Numbered from the stretch's first letter, positions 28,600 through 37,953 are shown. The stretch is DNA of 64,000 nt from Pelagerythrobacter marensis (GCF_036700095.1 NZ_CP144918.1:2543001-2607000), one strand, 5' to 3'. The notes: generated from the letters alone by a model not told the origin. Program-made: numbers and translations.

Positions 28600-30129
28600 G
28601 TGAGAACAGGCGACGCCGGGGCCGCGGAGGCCGAGTTCGGCGACGAGTCCGACGAGCCCGGGGTATGGCGATATGCCCGGGTCGATCGGGCCAGCGTGAT
28701 CGTCGATGCTGCCGATTATTTCGCGCTGATGCAGCAGGCGATGCTGAAGGCGCGGCATCGGATATTTCTGGTCGGGTGGGATTTCGACACCCGCATCCAC
28801 CTGGCACTCGGCCGCAGGTGGTTTCATCGCATCCTGCGGCGAAAATATCCCCGCCGGCTGGGCAGTTTCCTGATGTGGCTGGCGCGCCATCGCCAGGGTC
28901 TGGAGATTCGCGTGCTCAAATGGAGCCTGGGCCTCGTCCAGTTCTTCACGCGCGGATACATGCTGGTCGATCTGGCGCGCATGGCTGCCCACAAGGGGAT
29001 CACCCTGAAGTTCGATACCCACCATCCCGTCGGTTGTTCGCATCATCAGAAGATCGCCGTGCTCGACGACAAGCTGGCGGTTTGCGGCGGGATCGACATG
29101 ACTCAGGACCGGTGGGATACGCGCGACCACCACGAACACGACCGGCGCCGCCGCCGGCCGCATGGCAGGCGTTACGGGCCCTGGCACGATGCCACCATGA
29201 TGTTCGAGGGGGAGGCGGCCAGGATCCTGGGCGTTCTGGGCCGCGAACGATGGGAACGGGCTGGCGGGGAAACCCTGGACCAGGTTCCGATTCCCGAAGA
29301 GAGCCTGTGGCCCGACGGTCTGGCCGTGCAGTTCGAGAACGTCGAACTCGGCATTGCCCGCACGCGCGCCTGCTACGACGGTATGCCGCAGGTTTGCGAG
29401 ATCGAGCAACTTCTGCTGGCACAGATCCGTCAGGCAAAGCGCTTCATCTACAGCGAGAACCAGTATTTCACCTCGCGCAAGATCGCCGAAGCGATCGGTG
29501 AGCGATTGAAGGAGGACGATCCGCCCGAAATCGTGATGGTCCAGCCCAAAACGGCCGAAGGCTGGCTGGAACAGCAGGCGATGGATTACGCGCGGGTGCG
29601 ACTGATCGAGTGTCTGGCCGAACTCGATCACAAGGACCGTTTTCGCATCTATGTGCCCCATACGGGGGAAACGCCGATCTACGTCCACGCCAAGGTCACG
29701 ATTATTGACGACCGCATCCTGCGGATCGGGTCGGCCAACTTCAACAACCGTTCGATGGGTCTCGATTCGGAATGCGACGTGTTCTTGGACTGCGATCGAC
29801 CGGGCAACGACCATGCGGCGGCAGGCATCGCTGCGCTGCGGCATTCCCTGCTGGCCGAACATTGCGGGCTGGCGGAGGAGGAGGTCGGTCGGCTGCTGGC
29901 AGACGATCCGTCGATGCATCGCCTGATCGCGCGCCATGGGCAGGGCGACGGGCGATCGCTGCGGCCCTATGAAGTGCCCGATCTCAGCGGAGTCGAGGAA
30001 GCGCTCGCCGATTCCGGCATCCTCGACCCGGAAAACCCGCAGGACATCCTCGAGCCGTTTGCCAACGGCGGACTTTTCCGCAAGGGAAGCCTTCTGCGAA
30101 GCGCTGCCCGCAGCGTGAAAAAGGCATGA
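28600..30129 (+). CDS. Phospholipase D family protein
   Basis: 509 residues with two HKD catalytic motifs: SHHQKIAVLDDKLAVCGGID (about residues 147-166) and YVHAKVTIIDDRILRIGSAN (about 362-381). These form the active site that uses a phosphohistidine intermediate on phosphodiesters, such as phospholipid head groups. There is no signal peptide, so it may act in the cytoplasm or at the inner membrane. The start is GTG at 28600 after GGAGGCGGG. An Arg-rich insert DRRRRRPHGRR follows the first motif. It overlaps folE by ATGA if folE starts at 30126. Confidence 0.9.
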   Translation: MRTGDAGAAEAEFGDESDEPGVWRYARVDRASVIVDAADYFALMQQAMLKARHRIFLVGWDFDTRIHLALGRRWFHRILRRKYPRRLGSFLMWLARHRQGLEIRVLKWSLGLVQFFTRGYMLVDLARMAAHKGITLKFDTHHPVGCSHHQKIAVLDDKLAVCGGIDMTQDRWDTRDHHEHDRRRRRPHGRRYGPWHDATMMFEGEAARILGVLGRERWERAGGETLDQVPIPEESLWPDGLAVQFENVELGIARTRACYDGMPQVCEIEQLLLAQIRQAKRFIYSENQYFTSRKIAEAIGERLKEDDPPEIVMVQPKTAEGWLEQQAMDYARVRLIECLAELDHKDRFRIYVPHTGETPIYVHAKVTIIDDRILRIGSANFNNRSMGLDSECDVFLDCDRPGNDHAAAGIAALRHSLLAEHCGLAEEEVGRLLADDPSMHRLIARHGQGDGRSLRPYEVPDLSGVEEALADSGILDPENPQDILEPFANGGLFRKGSLLRSAARSVKKA

Positions 30130-30752
30130 AAGGGGACGATAGCATGAGCAGTCTGGTCGGGCCGGACGAAGACGTATTGCACGGCAAACCACCCGTGCCC
30201 GACGATGTGCAGGAAGCGATCCGCACACTGATCCGCTGGGCGGGCGACGACCCGGAGCGGGAAGGGCTGCTCGACACCCCCAGCCGCGTTGCCCGCGCGT
30301 GGAAGGAATATTGCCTCGGCTATCGCGAGGATCCCGCGATCCATCTGAGCCGCGTTTTCGAGGAGGTCGGCGGCTACAACGAAATCGTCCTGCTGAAGGA
30401 CATTCCCTTCCAGAGCCACTGCGAACACCATATGGCGCCGATCATCGGCAAGGCCGCGATCGCCTATCTGCCGACCGACCGCGTCGTCGGCATTTCCAAG
30501 CTCGCTCGCGTGCTCCACGGTTTCGCCCGCCGCCTGCAGGTGCAGGAGCGGCTGACCGCCGAAGTTGCCGACTGCATCTGGGAGCACCTCCAGCCCCAGG
30601 GCGTGGCAGTCGTGATCGAAGCGAGCCACAGCTGCATGACCGCACGCGGGGTCCGTACCCCCGGCGTGACGATGACCACCAGCCGCATGATGGGCACGTT
30701 CCTCGACGACCCGCGCAGCCGCGAGGAAGTGCTCAAGCTGATGGGCTATTGA
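30126..30752 (+). CDS. folE: GTP cyclohydrolase I
   Basis: 208 residues (202 if the second ATG at 30144, with its own AAGGGG site, is used). The enzyme converts GTP to dihydroneopterin triphosphate, the first step of folate or pterin synthesis. Zn/active-site segments are PFQSHCEHHMAPIIGKAAIA (Cys and two His, about residue 100) and EASHSCMTARGVRTPG (about 165). The conserved PEREGLLDTPSRVARAW lies near residue 42. The 3' end overlaps the convergent thioesterase gene by 20 bases. Confidence 0.96.
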   Translation: MKGDDSMSSLVGPDEDVLHGKPPVPDDVQEAIRTLIRWAGDDPEREGLLDTPSRVARAWKEYCLGYREDPAIHLSRVFEEVGGYNEIVLLKDIPFQSHCEHHMAPIIGKAAIAYLPTDRVVGISKLARVLHGFARRLQVQERLTAEVADCIWEHLQPQGVAVVIEASHSCMTARGVRTPGVTMTTSRMMGTFLDDPRSREEVLKLMGY

Positions 30753-31572
30753 GAGGCAGGGGGTGCCCCTCGGGATCGACGCTGACCAGTGTGAACAGGG
30801 CGGTCGCGGCATGTCGCCGCTCGCCGGTCAGTAGCGCTTCCGACCATAGCTCGACCGCCACGCGGATCGAACTGCGCCCCGTCATCTTCACTTGCGCCAC
30901 CAGCTCTACCATGTCGCCTTCGCCGATCGGGGCGACGAAATCGATCCGGTCGGACGATGCCATGACGAGGACTCTACGCACGTGCCTGGTCGCGGCGATA
31001 AACGCGGCCTTGCCCATCATCCGCAGCGCATCGCCGCCGTAGAGCGTGCCGTAGTGATTGGTCTGCCCGGGGAACACCATCTCGGCCAGTCTCAGCGCGC
31101 CGCCCCAGGCCGCCTCTCCCGCACTTTCGTCAGGCGCGATCGGTGGAAGCGGCAGGCGCGTGTCCGGCCCTTTTCGCGCCACCATTGCGAAGCGGCCTCT
31201 CGTGCACACGTTCCGTTCGCCCGTTACCGGCCCCTCGGCCACCAGCTCGACTTCGACATCGAGCGAGCTGGAGCCGACGCGCACCACCCGGCCGGTCACT
31301 TCGACCATATCGCCTTCGCGCGCAGGAGCGGCGAAATCGATCTTCTCGCATGATGCGGTGACGAACGGCGCGCGGCCGTGGCGCGATGCGGCGAGGAATG
31401 CCACTTTGTCCATGTGGGCGAGCGCCACGCCGCCGAACAGGGTGCCGTGATGGTTGGCGTCGCCGGGGAACACCATGTCGATCAATTGCACCGGCCGGCC
31501 GGTGCAGGCTTTCGGATTGCCGTCGTCGGACGCCGGCGGTGTGGAGCCGGGCGAGGGGGTGCGAAGCGTCAT
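30733..31572 (-). CDS. Double-hotdog acyl-CoA thioesterase
   Basis: 279 residues with two tandem hotdog domains. The first carries MVFPGDANHHGTLFGGVALA and the second MVFPGQTNHYGTLYGGDALR; each is the acyl-CoA hydrolase (YciA/BACH type) signature with the catalytic N/D and G residues. The family hydrolyses acyl-CoA thioesters to fatty acid plus CoA. Start at 31572 (MTLRTPSPGS); first about 25 residues are low-complexity. A cobalamin riboswitch lies 119 bases upstream on the same strand with no gene in between, so it probably controls this gene. Its 3' end runs 20 bases into folE. Confidence 0.85.
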   Translation of the reverse strand: MTLRTPSPGSTPPASDDGNPKACTGRPVQLIDMVFPGDANHHGTLFGGVALAHMDKVAFLAASRHGRAPFVTASCEKIDFAAPAREGDMVEVTGRVVRVGSSSLDVEVELVAEGPVTGERNVCTRGRFAMVARKGPDTRLPLPPIAPDESAGEAAWGGALRLAEMVFPGQTNHYGTLYGGDALRMMGKAAFIAATRHVRRVLVMASSDRIDFVAPIGEGDMVELVAQVKMTGRSSIRVAVELWSEALLTGERRHAATALFTLVSVDPEGHPLPLNSPSA

Positions 31573-31690
31573 CGTCGTCTAATCCCGCGAATGGGGCGAG
31601 ACGGCCGATCGGGCACGCGCACCGGTCGCGCAGGCTTGGCCGCGCGGCTTGCATGCGACCAGACCGGGCACCCCGCCGGTGGACGTTTTC

Positions 31691-31883
31691 GTGTCGGAGG
31701 CAGGTCTCCTGGCTCGCGGGTCGGCGCGGACGGTCCGTCTTCCCAGGGCGAGACCCCCAGTGACATCGATGGACCGCCGCTCTCCGCTTACAGTTGCGGG
31801 GGCAGCGCCGGACTTGCCCGCAGGGCGCACCGGCTTCCCGTCTTAGCTCCGGCAGGACAGCCCAGCCGGAGAACCTCGACACC
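31691..31883 (-). promoter_or_regulatory. Cobalamin (AdoCbl-type) riboswitch
   Basis: On the minus strand this 193-base element contains the aptamer hallmarks in order: GGGAAGCCGGTG, CCGGCGCTGCCCCCGCAACTG with TAAGCGG, CACTGGG, and the B12 box GAGCCAGGAGACCTGCC (31699-31715). The closing P1 helix GTGTCG/CGACAC pairs 31877-31882 with about 31691-31696. The 382-base region 31573-31954 holds no gene other than this element. Downstream is the double-hotdog thioesterase; nothing obviously tied to B12 is nearby. The 119-base expression platform has GC-rich hairpins and no T run, fitting translational control. Confidence 0.93.
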
Positions 31884-31954
31884 GTTCGAATCGCGCCGAT
31901 CGGGGCGCGGGTCAAGGCGGTCCGGCGTCAGACGCGCGGACCGCCGGCAGATCG

Positions 31955-32434
31955 TCAGAGCTGGCCGAGCATGTGCTCCGCACTCGAGACCGAGAAATCG
32001 CCCGGCTGCTCGACATTGAGTTCCTTCACCACGCCGTCTTCGACGATCATCGAATAGCGCTGGCCGCGCTGGCCGAGTCCGAAACCGCTGCCGTCCATGG
32101 TCAGCCCGGTCGCCTGCGCGAATTCGCCGTTCCCGTCGGCCAGCATCGTGATGTCCGAAGATCCGGCCTGGCTGTTCCACGCGCTCAGGACGAACGCATC
32201 GTTGACCGCGGTGCAGGCAATCTCGTCCACACCCTTCGCCTTGAGGTCCGCTGCCTTCTCGACATAGCCGGGCAGATGGCGCGCCGAGCAGGTCGGCGTG
32301 AACGCGCCGGGGACCGAAAACAGCGCCACTTTCTTGCCCTGGAAATACTCGCTCGTCTGAACCTGTTCGGGACCGTTCTCGGTCGCCTTCACCAGCTTCA
32401 CATCGGGAATTCTGTCGCCAACCGAAATCGTCAT
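31955..32434 (-). CDS. Peroxiredoxin (Prx5/PrxII type)
   Basis: 159 residues, a thioredoxin-fold peroxidase that reduces H2O2 and organic hydroperoxides. The peroxidatic cysteine is in LFSVPGAFTPTCSARHLPGY (Cys about residue 49) and the conserved Thr precedes it; VNDAFVLSAWN and TGLTMDGSGFGLGQRGQRYS are typical of the atypical, glutaredoxin- or glutathione-reduced branch. It starts with MTISVGDRIPDV. It is divergent from ahcY, and the cobalamin riboswitch lies just beyond its stop. Confidence 0.93.
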   Translation of the reverse strand: MTISVGDRIPDVKLVKATENGPEQVQTSEYFQGKKVALFSVPGAFTPTCSARHLPGYVEKAADLKAKGVDEIACTAVNDAFVLSAWNSQAGSSDITMLADGNGEFAQATGLTMDGSGFGLGQRGQRYSMIVEDGVVKELNVEQPGDFSVSSAEHMLGQL

Positions 32435-32510
32435 CTCGCAATATCCTTTCGTCGTCCCATTCGTTCGCGTGCCGATATAGAGGCTGCAATGCGCGCGGCA
32501 ACGGCAAAGG

Positions 32511-32530
32511 ATATAAAGATCGCTTTATAT
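32511..32530. promoter_or_regulatory. Palindromic operator upstream of ahcY
   Basis: ATATAAAG-ATCG-CTTTATAT, a perfect 8+8 inverted repeat about 90 bases before ahcY in an otherwise GC-rich area. It resembles the operators for ArsR-type SAH-responsive regulators (SahR/SamR class) that control methionine-cycle genes in proteobacteria; that assignment is inference from sequence and gene context. AT richness suggests overlap with a promoter. Confidence 0.5.
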
Positions 32531-32619
32531 TTGCTTCGCGGCAGGGCGGTCGCTAAATGCGCAGACCCGAAGAACCCGCGCTCCGCGCGCGCAATGCAAG
32601 CAGATTTCAGGAGAATTTC

Positions 32620-34032
32620 GTGGCCGACGCCAAGCAGGATTACATCGTCAAGGACATCAGCCTCGCCGACTACGGACGCGACGAGATCGCGATCGCCGAA
32701 ACCGAAATGCCGGGGTTGATGGCGCTGCGCGAGGAGTACGGCGAAGCGCAGCCGCTGAAGGGCGCGCGGATCACCGGGTCGCTGCACATGACGATCCAGA
32801 CCGCGGTCCTGATCGAAACGCTGACCGCGCTCGGTGCGGAAGTGCGGTGGGCGACCTGCAACATTTTCTCGACCCAGGATCATGCCGCCGCGGCTATGGC
32901 CGCCAACGGCGTGCCGGTGTTCGCGGTGAAGGGCGAAAGCCTGGCCGATTACTGGGACTATGTCGGCAGGATTTTCGACTGGTCGACCGGCGACGACGCC
33001 GATCGCACGGCCAACATGATCCTCGACGATGGCGGCGATGCGACGATGTTCGCGCTCTGGGGCGCGCGGATCGAGGCGGGCGAGGAAATGCCTGCGCCGC
33101 AGAACGCCGAAGAGATCGAGATGCAGCGCGCGCTCAAGGCGTTCGTCAAGGCGAAGCCGGGCTACCTCACGAAATCGGTCAAGGCGATCAAGGGCGTTTC
33201 GGAAGAGACCACCACCGGCGTCATGCGGCTGTATCAGATCGCCAAGCAGGGCAAGCTGCCGTTCCCCGCGATCAACGTGAATGACAGCGTGACCAAATCG
33301 AAGTTCGACAATCTCTACGGGTGCAAGGAATCGCTGGTCGATGCGATCCGCCGCGCGACCGACGTCATGCTGGCCGGCAAGGTCGCCTGCGTCGCGGGCT
33401 ACGGCGACGTCGGCAAAGGCTCGGCGGCGTCGCTGCGCAATGGCGGTGCGCGCGTCATGGTGACCGAGATCGATCCGATCTGCGCGCTCCAGGCGGCGAT
33501 GGACGGGTTCGAGGTGGTGACGATGGAAGAAGCCGTGCAGCGCTGCGACATCTTCGTCACCGCGACCGGCAACGAGGATGTTATCACCGCCGAGCACATG
33601 AAGGCGATGAAGCACATGGCGATCGTGTGCAACATCGGGCACTTCGACAGCGAGATCCAGATCTCCGCGCTCGACAACTACACCTGGAAGGAGATCAAGC
33701 CGGGCACGGACCTCGTGACTTTCCCCGACGGCAAGTCGATCCTCGTCCTCGCGAAGGGGCGGCTGGTGAACCTGGGCTGCGCCACGGGCCATCCGAGCTT
33801 CGTGATGAGCAGCAGCTTCACCAATCAGACGCTGGCGCAGATCGAACTGTTCACCAAGTCAGGCGAGTATCAGAACGACGTTTACGTCCTGCCCAAGCAT
33901 CTCGACGAGAAGGTCGCCGCGCTGCATCTCGAAAAGCTCGGCGCCACGCTGACGCAGCTGAGCAAGAAGCAGGCCGACTATATCGGCGTTCCGCAACAGG
34001 GGCCGTTCAAGCCGGATCACTACCGGTACTAG
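32620..34032 (+). CDS. ahcY: Adenosylhomocysteinase
   Basis: 470 residues. It hydrolyses S-adenosylhomocysteine, the inhibitor left after methyl transfer, to adenosine and homocysteine, using NAD+. The NAD site is [17 protein letters not shown] near residue 257; catalytic regions include [15 protein letters not shown] near 85 and [17 protein letters not shown] near 221; the C-terminus FKPDHYRY is universal. The GTG at 32620 is chosen because AGGAG sits 7 bases upstream; the open frame continues back to an ATG at 32557. A palindromic operator lies about 90 bases upstream. Confidence 0.96.
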   Translation: MADAKQDYIVKDISLADYGRDEIAIAETEMPGLMALREEYGEAQPLKGARITGSLHMTIQTAVLIETLTALGAEVRWATCNIFSTQDHAAAAMAANGVPVFAVKGESLADYWDYVGRIFDWSTGDDADRTANMILDDGGDATMFALWGARIEAGEEMPAPQNAEEIEMQRALKAFVKAKPGYLTKSVKAIKGVSEETTTGVMRLYQIAKQGKLPFPAINVNDSVTKSKFDNLYGCKESLVDAIRRATDVMLAGKVACVAGYGDVGKGSAASLRNGGARVMVTEIDPICALQAAMDGFEVVTMEEAVQRCDIFVTATGNEDVITAEHMKAMKHMAIVCNIGHFDSEIQISALDNYTWKEIKPGTDLVTFPDGKSILVLAKGRLVNLGCATGHPSFVMSSSFTNQTLAQIELFTKSGEYQNDVYVLPKHLDEKVAALHLEKLGATLTQLSKKQADYIGVPQQGPFKPDHYRY

Positions 34033-34178
34033 GCGGCAGGGGCTTTGGCCCCGCCCCGGCTGGCCGCCCGCAGCGGTTGTCCGGGGCGGGAAGCCATCGG
34101 GCCTGCCGGACCGCTGCCTTCGCCGGGACCGACAGGATTGCCGTTGCATCGCGCGCGCTTGCCGCATAGCTGACCGGC

Positions 34179-36530
34179 ATGGACCTTTCCCCCACCGCGC
34201 TGGCGTTGATCGGGCTGCTGCTGGCGGCCTGGACCGCCGGCGCCGCCTGGCTGATGATTGCCGCCGCGGGGAAGGCGAAGGGCGCGGAGACCAGCCGCAA
34301 GGCGGCGCGGCGCATGGCGCGTATGATCGACGAGGCCCCGGCCATTCCGCTGCTGGTGCGCGCCGACATGCGCATCGAAGCGTCGGAACGGCTGGCAGGC
34401 TGGCTCGGCCTGGCCCGCCTGCCGGTCTACCTCAGCGAACTCTCCGGCCCGGGTGGAGAAGGGTTGTCCCGCGCGCAATTGGCCGAACTGACCGAACACG
34501 TCCTGCGCGCCCAGAAGACGGCGGCCCCGTTCCGCATGGCGCTGACGCCACCGGGCTCGCGCCGCAGCCTGGCGCTGCGCGGGACGCTGGCCGATCCGCA
34601 AGTCTCGCCCGGCGGCGCCGCGCTGATCTGGGTGTTCGATTTCAGCGAGAGCGAAAGCGAGCTGGCGCGCCTGCGCGAGGAAGCCGCGCGTGCCCAGGGC
34701 GATTTCGCCGCGCTGGTGGGTCTGATCGAGGCGGCGCCGATGCCGATGTGGTTCCGCGGCACCGATAGCCGGCTGCGGCTGGTCAATGCCGCCTACGTCG
34801 AAGCGGTCGGCGCTTCGAGCGCTGCCGATGCCGTCGATCGCCAGCTCGAACTGATCGAGACGGTCGACGGTCTTTCCGCGGCCCAGGTGGCCCGGCAATC
34901 GGCGGAGCAGGACGCGCCGATCGAACGGATCGTGACTGCCACCGTCGCCGGGGAGCGTCGCTCGCTGCGGGTCAGCGATCTTCCGCTGGGGCGCGAGGGC
35001 ATCGCCGGATATGCCATCGATATCGAAGACATGGAAGAACTCGCACGCGAATTCCGCGCCTTTCGCGAGGCGCAGCGTTCGATCCTCGACCAGCTTTCGG
35101 TGGGTGTCGCCCAGTTCGACGATCGCCGCCGCCTGACTTTTGCCAACCAGCCGTTCCGCCGGATATTCGGCATCCCACAGGGATCGGTCGCGGCGGGGCT
35201 CGATTTCGAACGCTTTCTCAGCGATGCGCGCGATGCGGGAAAAACGCCGGTGGTGCGCGATTTTCCTGCATGGCGGCGCGAGCACGCCGAGTGGTTCAGT
35301 GCCAGCGCCCCGTGCGAAGAAGCCTGGCCGCTTGCCGACAAGACCCATCTGCGCGTCGTCGCCAACCCGATGCCCGATGGCGGGTTGGTCGTGGTGGCGG
35401 AAGACCGGACCGAACAGCTCGCGCTTTCGGCCACGCGCGACACGCTTTTGCGGACACGCACCGCGACGTTCGACAGCCTGTTCGAAGCGCTCGCCGTGTT
35501 CGCCCCCGACGGACACCTGCAATTGTGGAACCGCAGTTTCGCCGGCACCTGGGGCCTCGACCCCGAGTTGATGGACCGACACCCTGCGGCCGACGCCCTG
35601 ATCGAGGCGCTGGCGCCTAACCTCGCCAATCCTGCGCAGGCGAAAGCGGTCGGCGAAGTGATTCGCGCCGCGACTCTCGACCGGAAGGAGAAGGCCGGCC
35701 GCATTCAGCTCGCCGACGGGCGGACGCTGGAATTCGCCGGGGTCCCGCTGCCCGATGGCAACGGACTGCTGACCGTGCTCGACATCACCGATTCGGTGAA
35801 GGCGGAAGAGGCGCTGCGCGAACGGAACATGGCGCTGGAAGAGGCCGATCAGGTCAAGACGCGCTTCCTCGCCAATATGAGCTATGAGTTCCGCACGCCG
35901 TTGACGTCCATCGGCGGGTTTGCCGAATTGCTCGATAGCGGGACGGCGGGCGATCTGTCGGATCAGGCGAAAGACTATGTCCGTGCAATCCTCGATTCCG
36001 TTGCGCGTCTGACCGATCAGGTGGAGGATGTGCTCGACCTGTCGCAGAGCGAGGCGGGCCTGCTGCCGGTCGCAAAGGAGCGGATTGCGTTGATGCCGCT
36101 CGTCACCCGGGTCGTGCGCGAGCGGGAACAGGCGATCGTGTCGGGCGGGCTGAGCCTCGACCTGGAAGGCAGCGCTGTCGGCAAGATCGACGCCGATCCA
36201 CGTCAGCTCGGTCGCGCGATCGGCCATCTGCTCGACAATGCCATCGCGGCAACGGACAAAGGCGGGAAGATCGTCGTCAACCTGACCCGCGAGCCCGAGG
36301 GCGCGCAGGTCATCATTTCGGACAACGGCCGCGGGATGACCGCCAGCGAGCTGGCTCATGCCCTTGATGGGCTGCGCAAGACGCAGGGTGGCAGTGGCCT
36401 GGAACGGCGGCAGGGGCTGGGAATCCCGCTGGCGCGCGAACTGGTCGAGGGGCAGGGCGGCACACTCGAAATCGTTTCGCGCAAGGGCGTGGGAACGACC
36501 GCGACGATCAGGCTACCCTCGGTCCGATGA
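34179..36530 (+). CDS. divL: DivL-type atypical histidine kinase
   Basis: 783 residues. One N-terminal membrane anchor, several PAS-like segments (about 170-560), a DHp domain and a C-terminal ATPase domain with DNGRGMTASELAHAL. In the H-box FLANMSYEFRTPLTS the phospho-acceptor His is Tyr (about residue 569), which is the hallmark of Caulobacter DivL. DivL works without phosphorylation as a reader of DivK that controls the CckA-CtrA cell-cycle relay. The neighbours (tsaE, amgK, murU, addB, addA, trxA) match the alphaproteobacterial divL locus. ATP-binding G-boxes look intact. The start has no strong ribosome site. Confidence 0.88.
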   Translation: MDLSPTALALIGLLLAAWTAGAAWLMIAAAGKAKGAETSRKAARRMARMIDEAPAIPLLVRADMRIEASERLAGWLGLARLPVYLSELSGPGGEGLSRAQLAELTEHVLRAQKTAAPFRMALTPPGSRRSLALRGTLADPQVSPGGAALIWVFDFSESESELARLREEAARAQGDFAALVGLIEAAPMPMWFRGTDSRLRLVNAAYVEAVGASSAADAVDRQLELIETVDGLSAAQVARQSAEQDAPIERIVTATVAGERRSLRVSDLPLGREGIAGYAIDIEDMEELAREFRAFREAQRSILDQLSVGVAQFDDRRRLTFANQPFRRIFGIPQGSVAAGLDFERFLSDARDAGKTPVVRDFPAWRREHAEWFSASAPCEEAWPLADKTHLRVVANPMPDGGLVVVAEDRTEQLALSATRDTLLRTRTATFDSLFEALAVFAPDGHLQLWNRSFAGTWGLDPELMDRHPAADALIEALAPNLANPAQAKAVGEVIRAATLDRKEKAGRIQLADGRTLEFAGVPLPDGNGLLTVLDITDSVKAEEALRERNMALEEADQVKTRFLANMSYEFRTPLTSIGGFAELLDSGTAGDLSDQAKDYVRAILDSVARLTDQVEDVLDLSQSEAGLLPVAKERIALMPLVTRVVREREQAIVSGGLSLDLEGSAVGKIDADPRQLGRAIGHLLDNAIAATDKGGKIVVNLTREPEGAQVIISDNGRGMTASELAHALDGLRKTQGGSGLERRQGLGIPLARELVEGQGGTLEIVSRKGVGTTATIRLPSVR

Positions 36531-36967
36531 AAACGCTCGACCTGCCCGATCTGGACGCGATGGAGGCACTCGGCCGCCGGATCGCACCGCTGCTGCGCGC
36601 CGGAGACGTCGTGGCGCTCTCGGGCGGGCTGGGTACGGGCAAGACCACGCTGGCCCGCGCGATCATCGCCGCGCTAGGCCATCGGGGCGAGGTGCCGTCG
36701 CCCACTTTCACCATCGTCGAGACTTACGACGCAACCGATCCGCCGCTGGTCCATGCCGACTTCTATCGCCTCGAGCACCCCGGCGAGACAGAGGAGATCG
36801 GGCTCGACGATTATCGCACCGGCGCCGCGCTGATTGCGGAATGGCCGGAGAACGCAGGCGGGTTCGCGCATGAGCCGGGATGCCTTTCGATCGCGCTCGA
36901 AATCGCGGATAGCGGGCGCAAGGCGATTGTCGCGGGGGGCGCCGATTGGCTAGGGCGCATGCCATGA
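36527..36967 (+). CDS. tsaE: tRNA threonylcarbamoyladenosine synthesis ATPase TsaE
   Basis: 146 residues. A P-loop ATPase, Walker A SGGLGTGKTTLARAI near residue 32, Walker-B-like ADFYRLEHPGE near 78. TsaE stimulates the TsaB-TsaD complex that makes t6A on ANN-decoding tRNAs. The sequence SPTFTIVETYD near 58 is highly conserved. Its ATG overlaps the divL stop (ATGA), so it is coupled to divL. Confidence 0.93.
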   Translation: MKTLDLPDLDAMEALGRRIAPLLRAGDVVALSGGLGTGKTTLARAIIAALGHRGEVPSPTFTIVETYDATDPPLVHADFYRLEHPGETEEIGLDDYRTGAALIAEWPENAGGFAHEPGCLSIALEIADSGRKAIVAGGADWLGRMP

Positions 36968-37953
36968 GCGACCTGCCCGATGGCCTGATTCCGTTTCTCG
37001 AAACCGCCGGCTGGCGAGGGGCGGCGATCGAGCCGCTCGAAGGCGATGCCTCGTTCCGCCGCTATTTCCGTGTGCGCGATGGAGGGCGGCGGGCTATGGT
37101 CATGCATGCCCCGCCTCCGCACGAGGACCCGCGCCCTTTTCTCGACGTGGCGCGCTGGCTCGCCGCCCACGGGCAGCGCGCGCCCGAAGTCCTTGCCGAA
37201 GACGCCGCCGCCGGTTGGGTGCTGCTGGAGGATTTCGGGGCGGACCGGATGCGCGACTGGCTCGAAACCCATCCCGAAGGCGAGACGAACGCCTATGCTG
37301 CCGCGATCGACGCGCTGGTGGAACTGCACCGCGCGCCCCCGGGGCCGTTCGCGGCCTACGATCTCGCCACGTACCGGCGGGAGGCGGCACTGCTCACCGA
37401 ATGGTATTGCCCGGCGATGGGCCTGACTGTCGATGGCGAGGGATATCTGGCCGCGTGGGGCGAAGTGCTCGCCCCCCTGCTGGAGCGGCAGCGACCCGGT
37501 GTCACGGTGCTGCGCGATTACCATGCCGAGAACATCATGCTGCTCGGCCCCGCGCCCGACGGCACCGGCGCGCAGGGCCTGATCGATTTTCAGGACGCGC
37601 TGGTCGGACACCCGGCGTACGATCTGGTTTCGCTGTTGCAGGATGCGCGGCGCGACGTTTCGCCCGAGCTGGAGCGCGCCATGATCGAGCGGTATGTTGC
37701 GGCAATCGAACCGGGTGACAGCTTCCTCGCCGACTACGCCCGGCTGGGCGCGCAGCGCAATGCCAAGATCGTGGGGATATTCACCCGCTTGTGGAAGCGC
37801 GACGGCAAGGCGCGGTACCTGGCGATGATCCCGCGCGTGTGGGAGGCGATGGAACGCGATCTCGCCGATCCGGCGCTGGCTCCGGTTGCGCGGTGGTTCG
37901 ACGCCAATATTCCGCGCAACATACGCGATACTTTCGGTGGAGAACTGATGTGA
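36964..37953 (+). CDS. amgK: Anomeric MurNAc/GlcNAc kinase AmgK-like phosphotransferase
   Basis: 329 residues of the aminoglycoside-phosphotransferase fold. Active site TVLRDYHAENIMLLG (H-D/H-x-x-N catalytic loop, about residue 182) and LIDFQDALVGHPAYDLVSLL (DFG-like, about 206) are intact. AmgK phosphorylates MurNAc at C1 in the MurNAc-salvage bypass found in Pseudomonas and alphaproteobacteria; MurU, encoded next with overlapping stop-start, uses its product. A DUF1343/NamZ-type muramidase at 20.3 kb could supply MurNAc. The start at 36964 overlaps the tsaE stop (ATGA). Confidence 0.88.
   Translation: MSDLPDGLIPFLETAGWRGAAIEPLEGDASFRRYFRVRDGGRRAMVMHAPPPHEDPRPFLDVARWLAAHGQRAPEVLAEDAAAGWVLLEDFGADRMRDWLETHPEGETNAYAAAIDALVELHRAPPGPFAAYDLATYRREAALLTEWYCPAMGLTVDGEGYLAAWGEVLAPLLERQRPGVTVLRDYHAENIMLLGPAPDGTGAQGLIDFQDALVGHPAYDLVSLLQDARRDVSPELERAMIERYVAAIEPGDSFLADYARLGAQRNAKIVGIFTRLWKRDGKARYLAMIPRVWEAMERDLADPALAPVARWFDANIPRNIRDTFGGELM

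Noticed and set aside
31873-31895. A GTTCGAATC stretch resembling a tRNA T-loop
   Set aside because: No acceptor stem, D-arm or anticodon arm can be built around it.
31788-32507. Several frames opposite the peroxiredoxin and across the riboswitch
   Set aside because: They are low-complexity, arginine-rich shadow frames; the riboswitch and peroxiredoxin explain the region.
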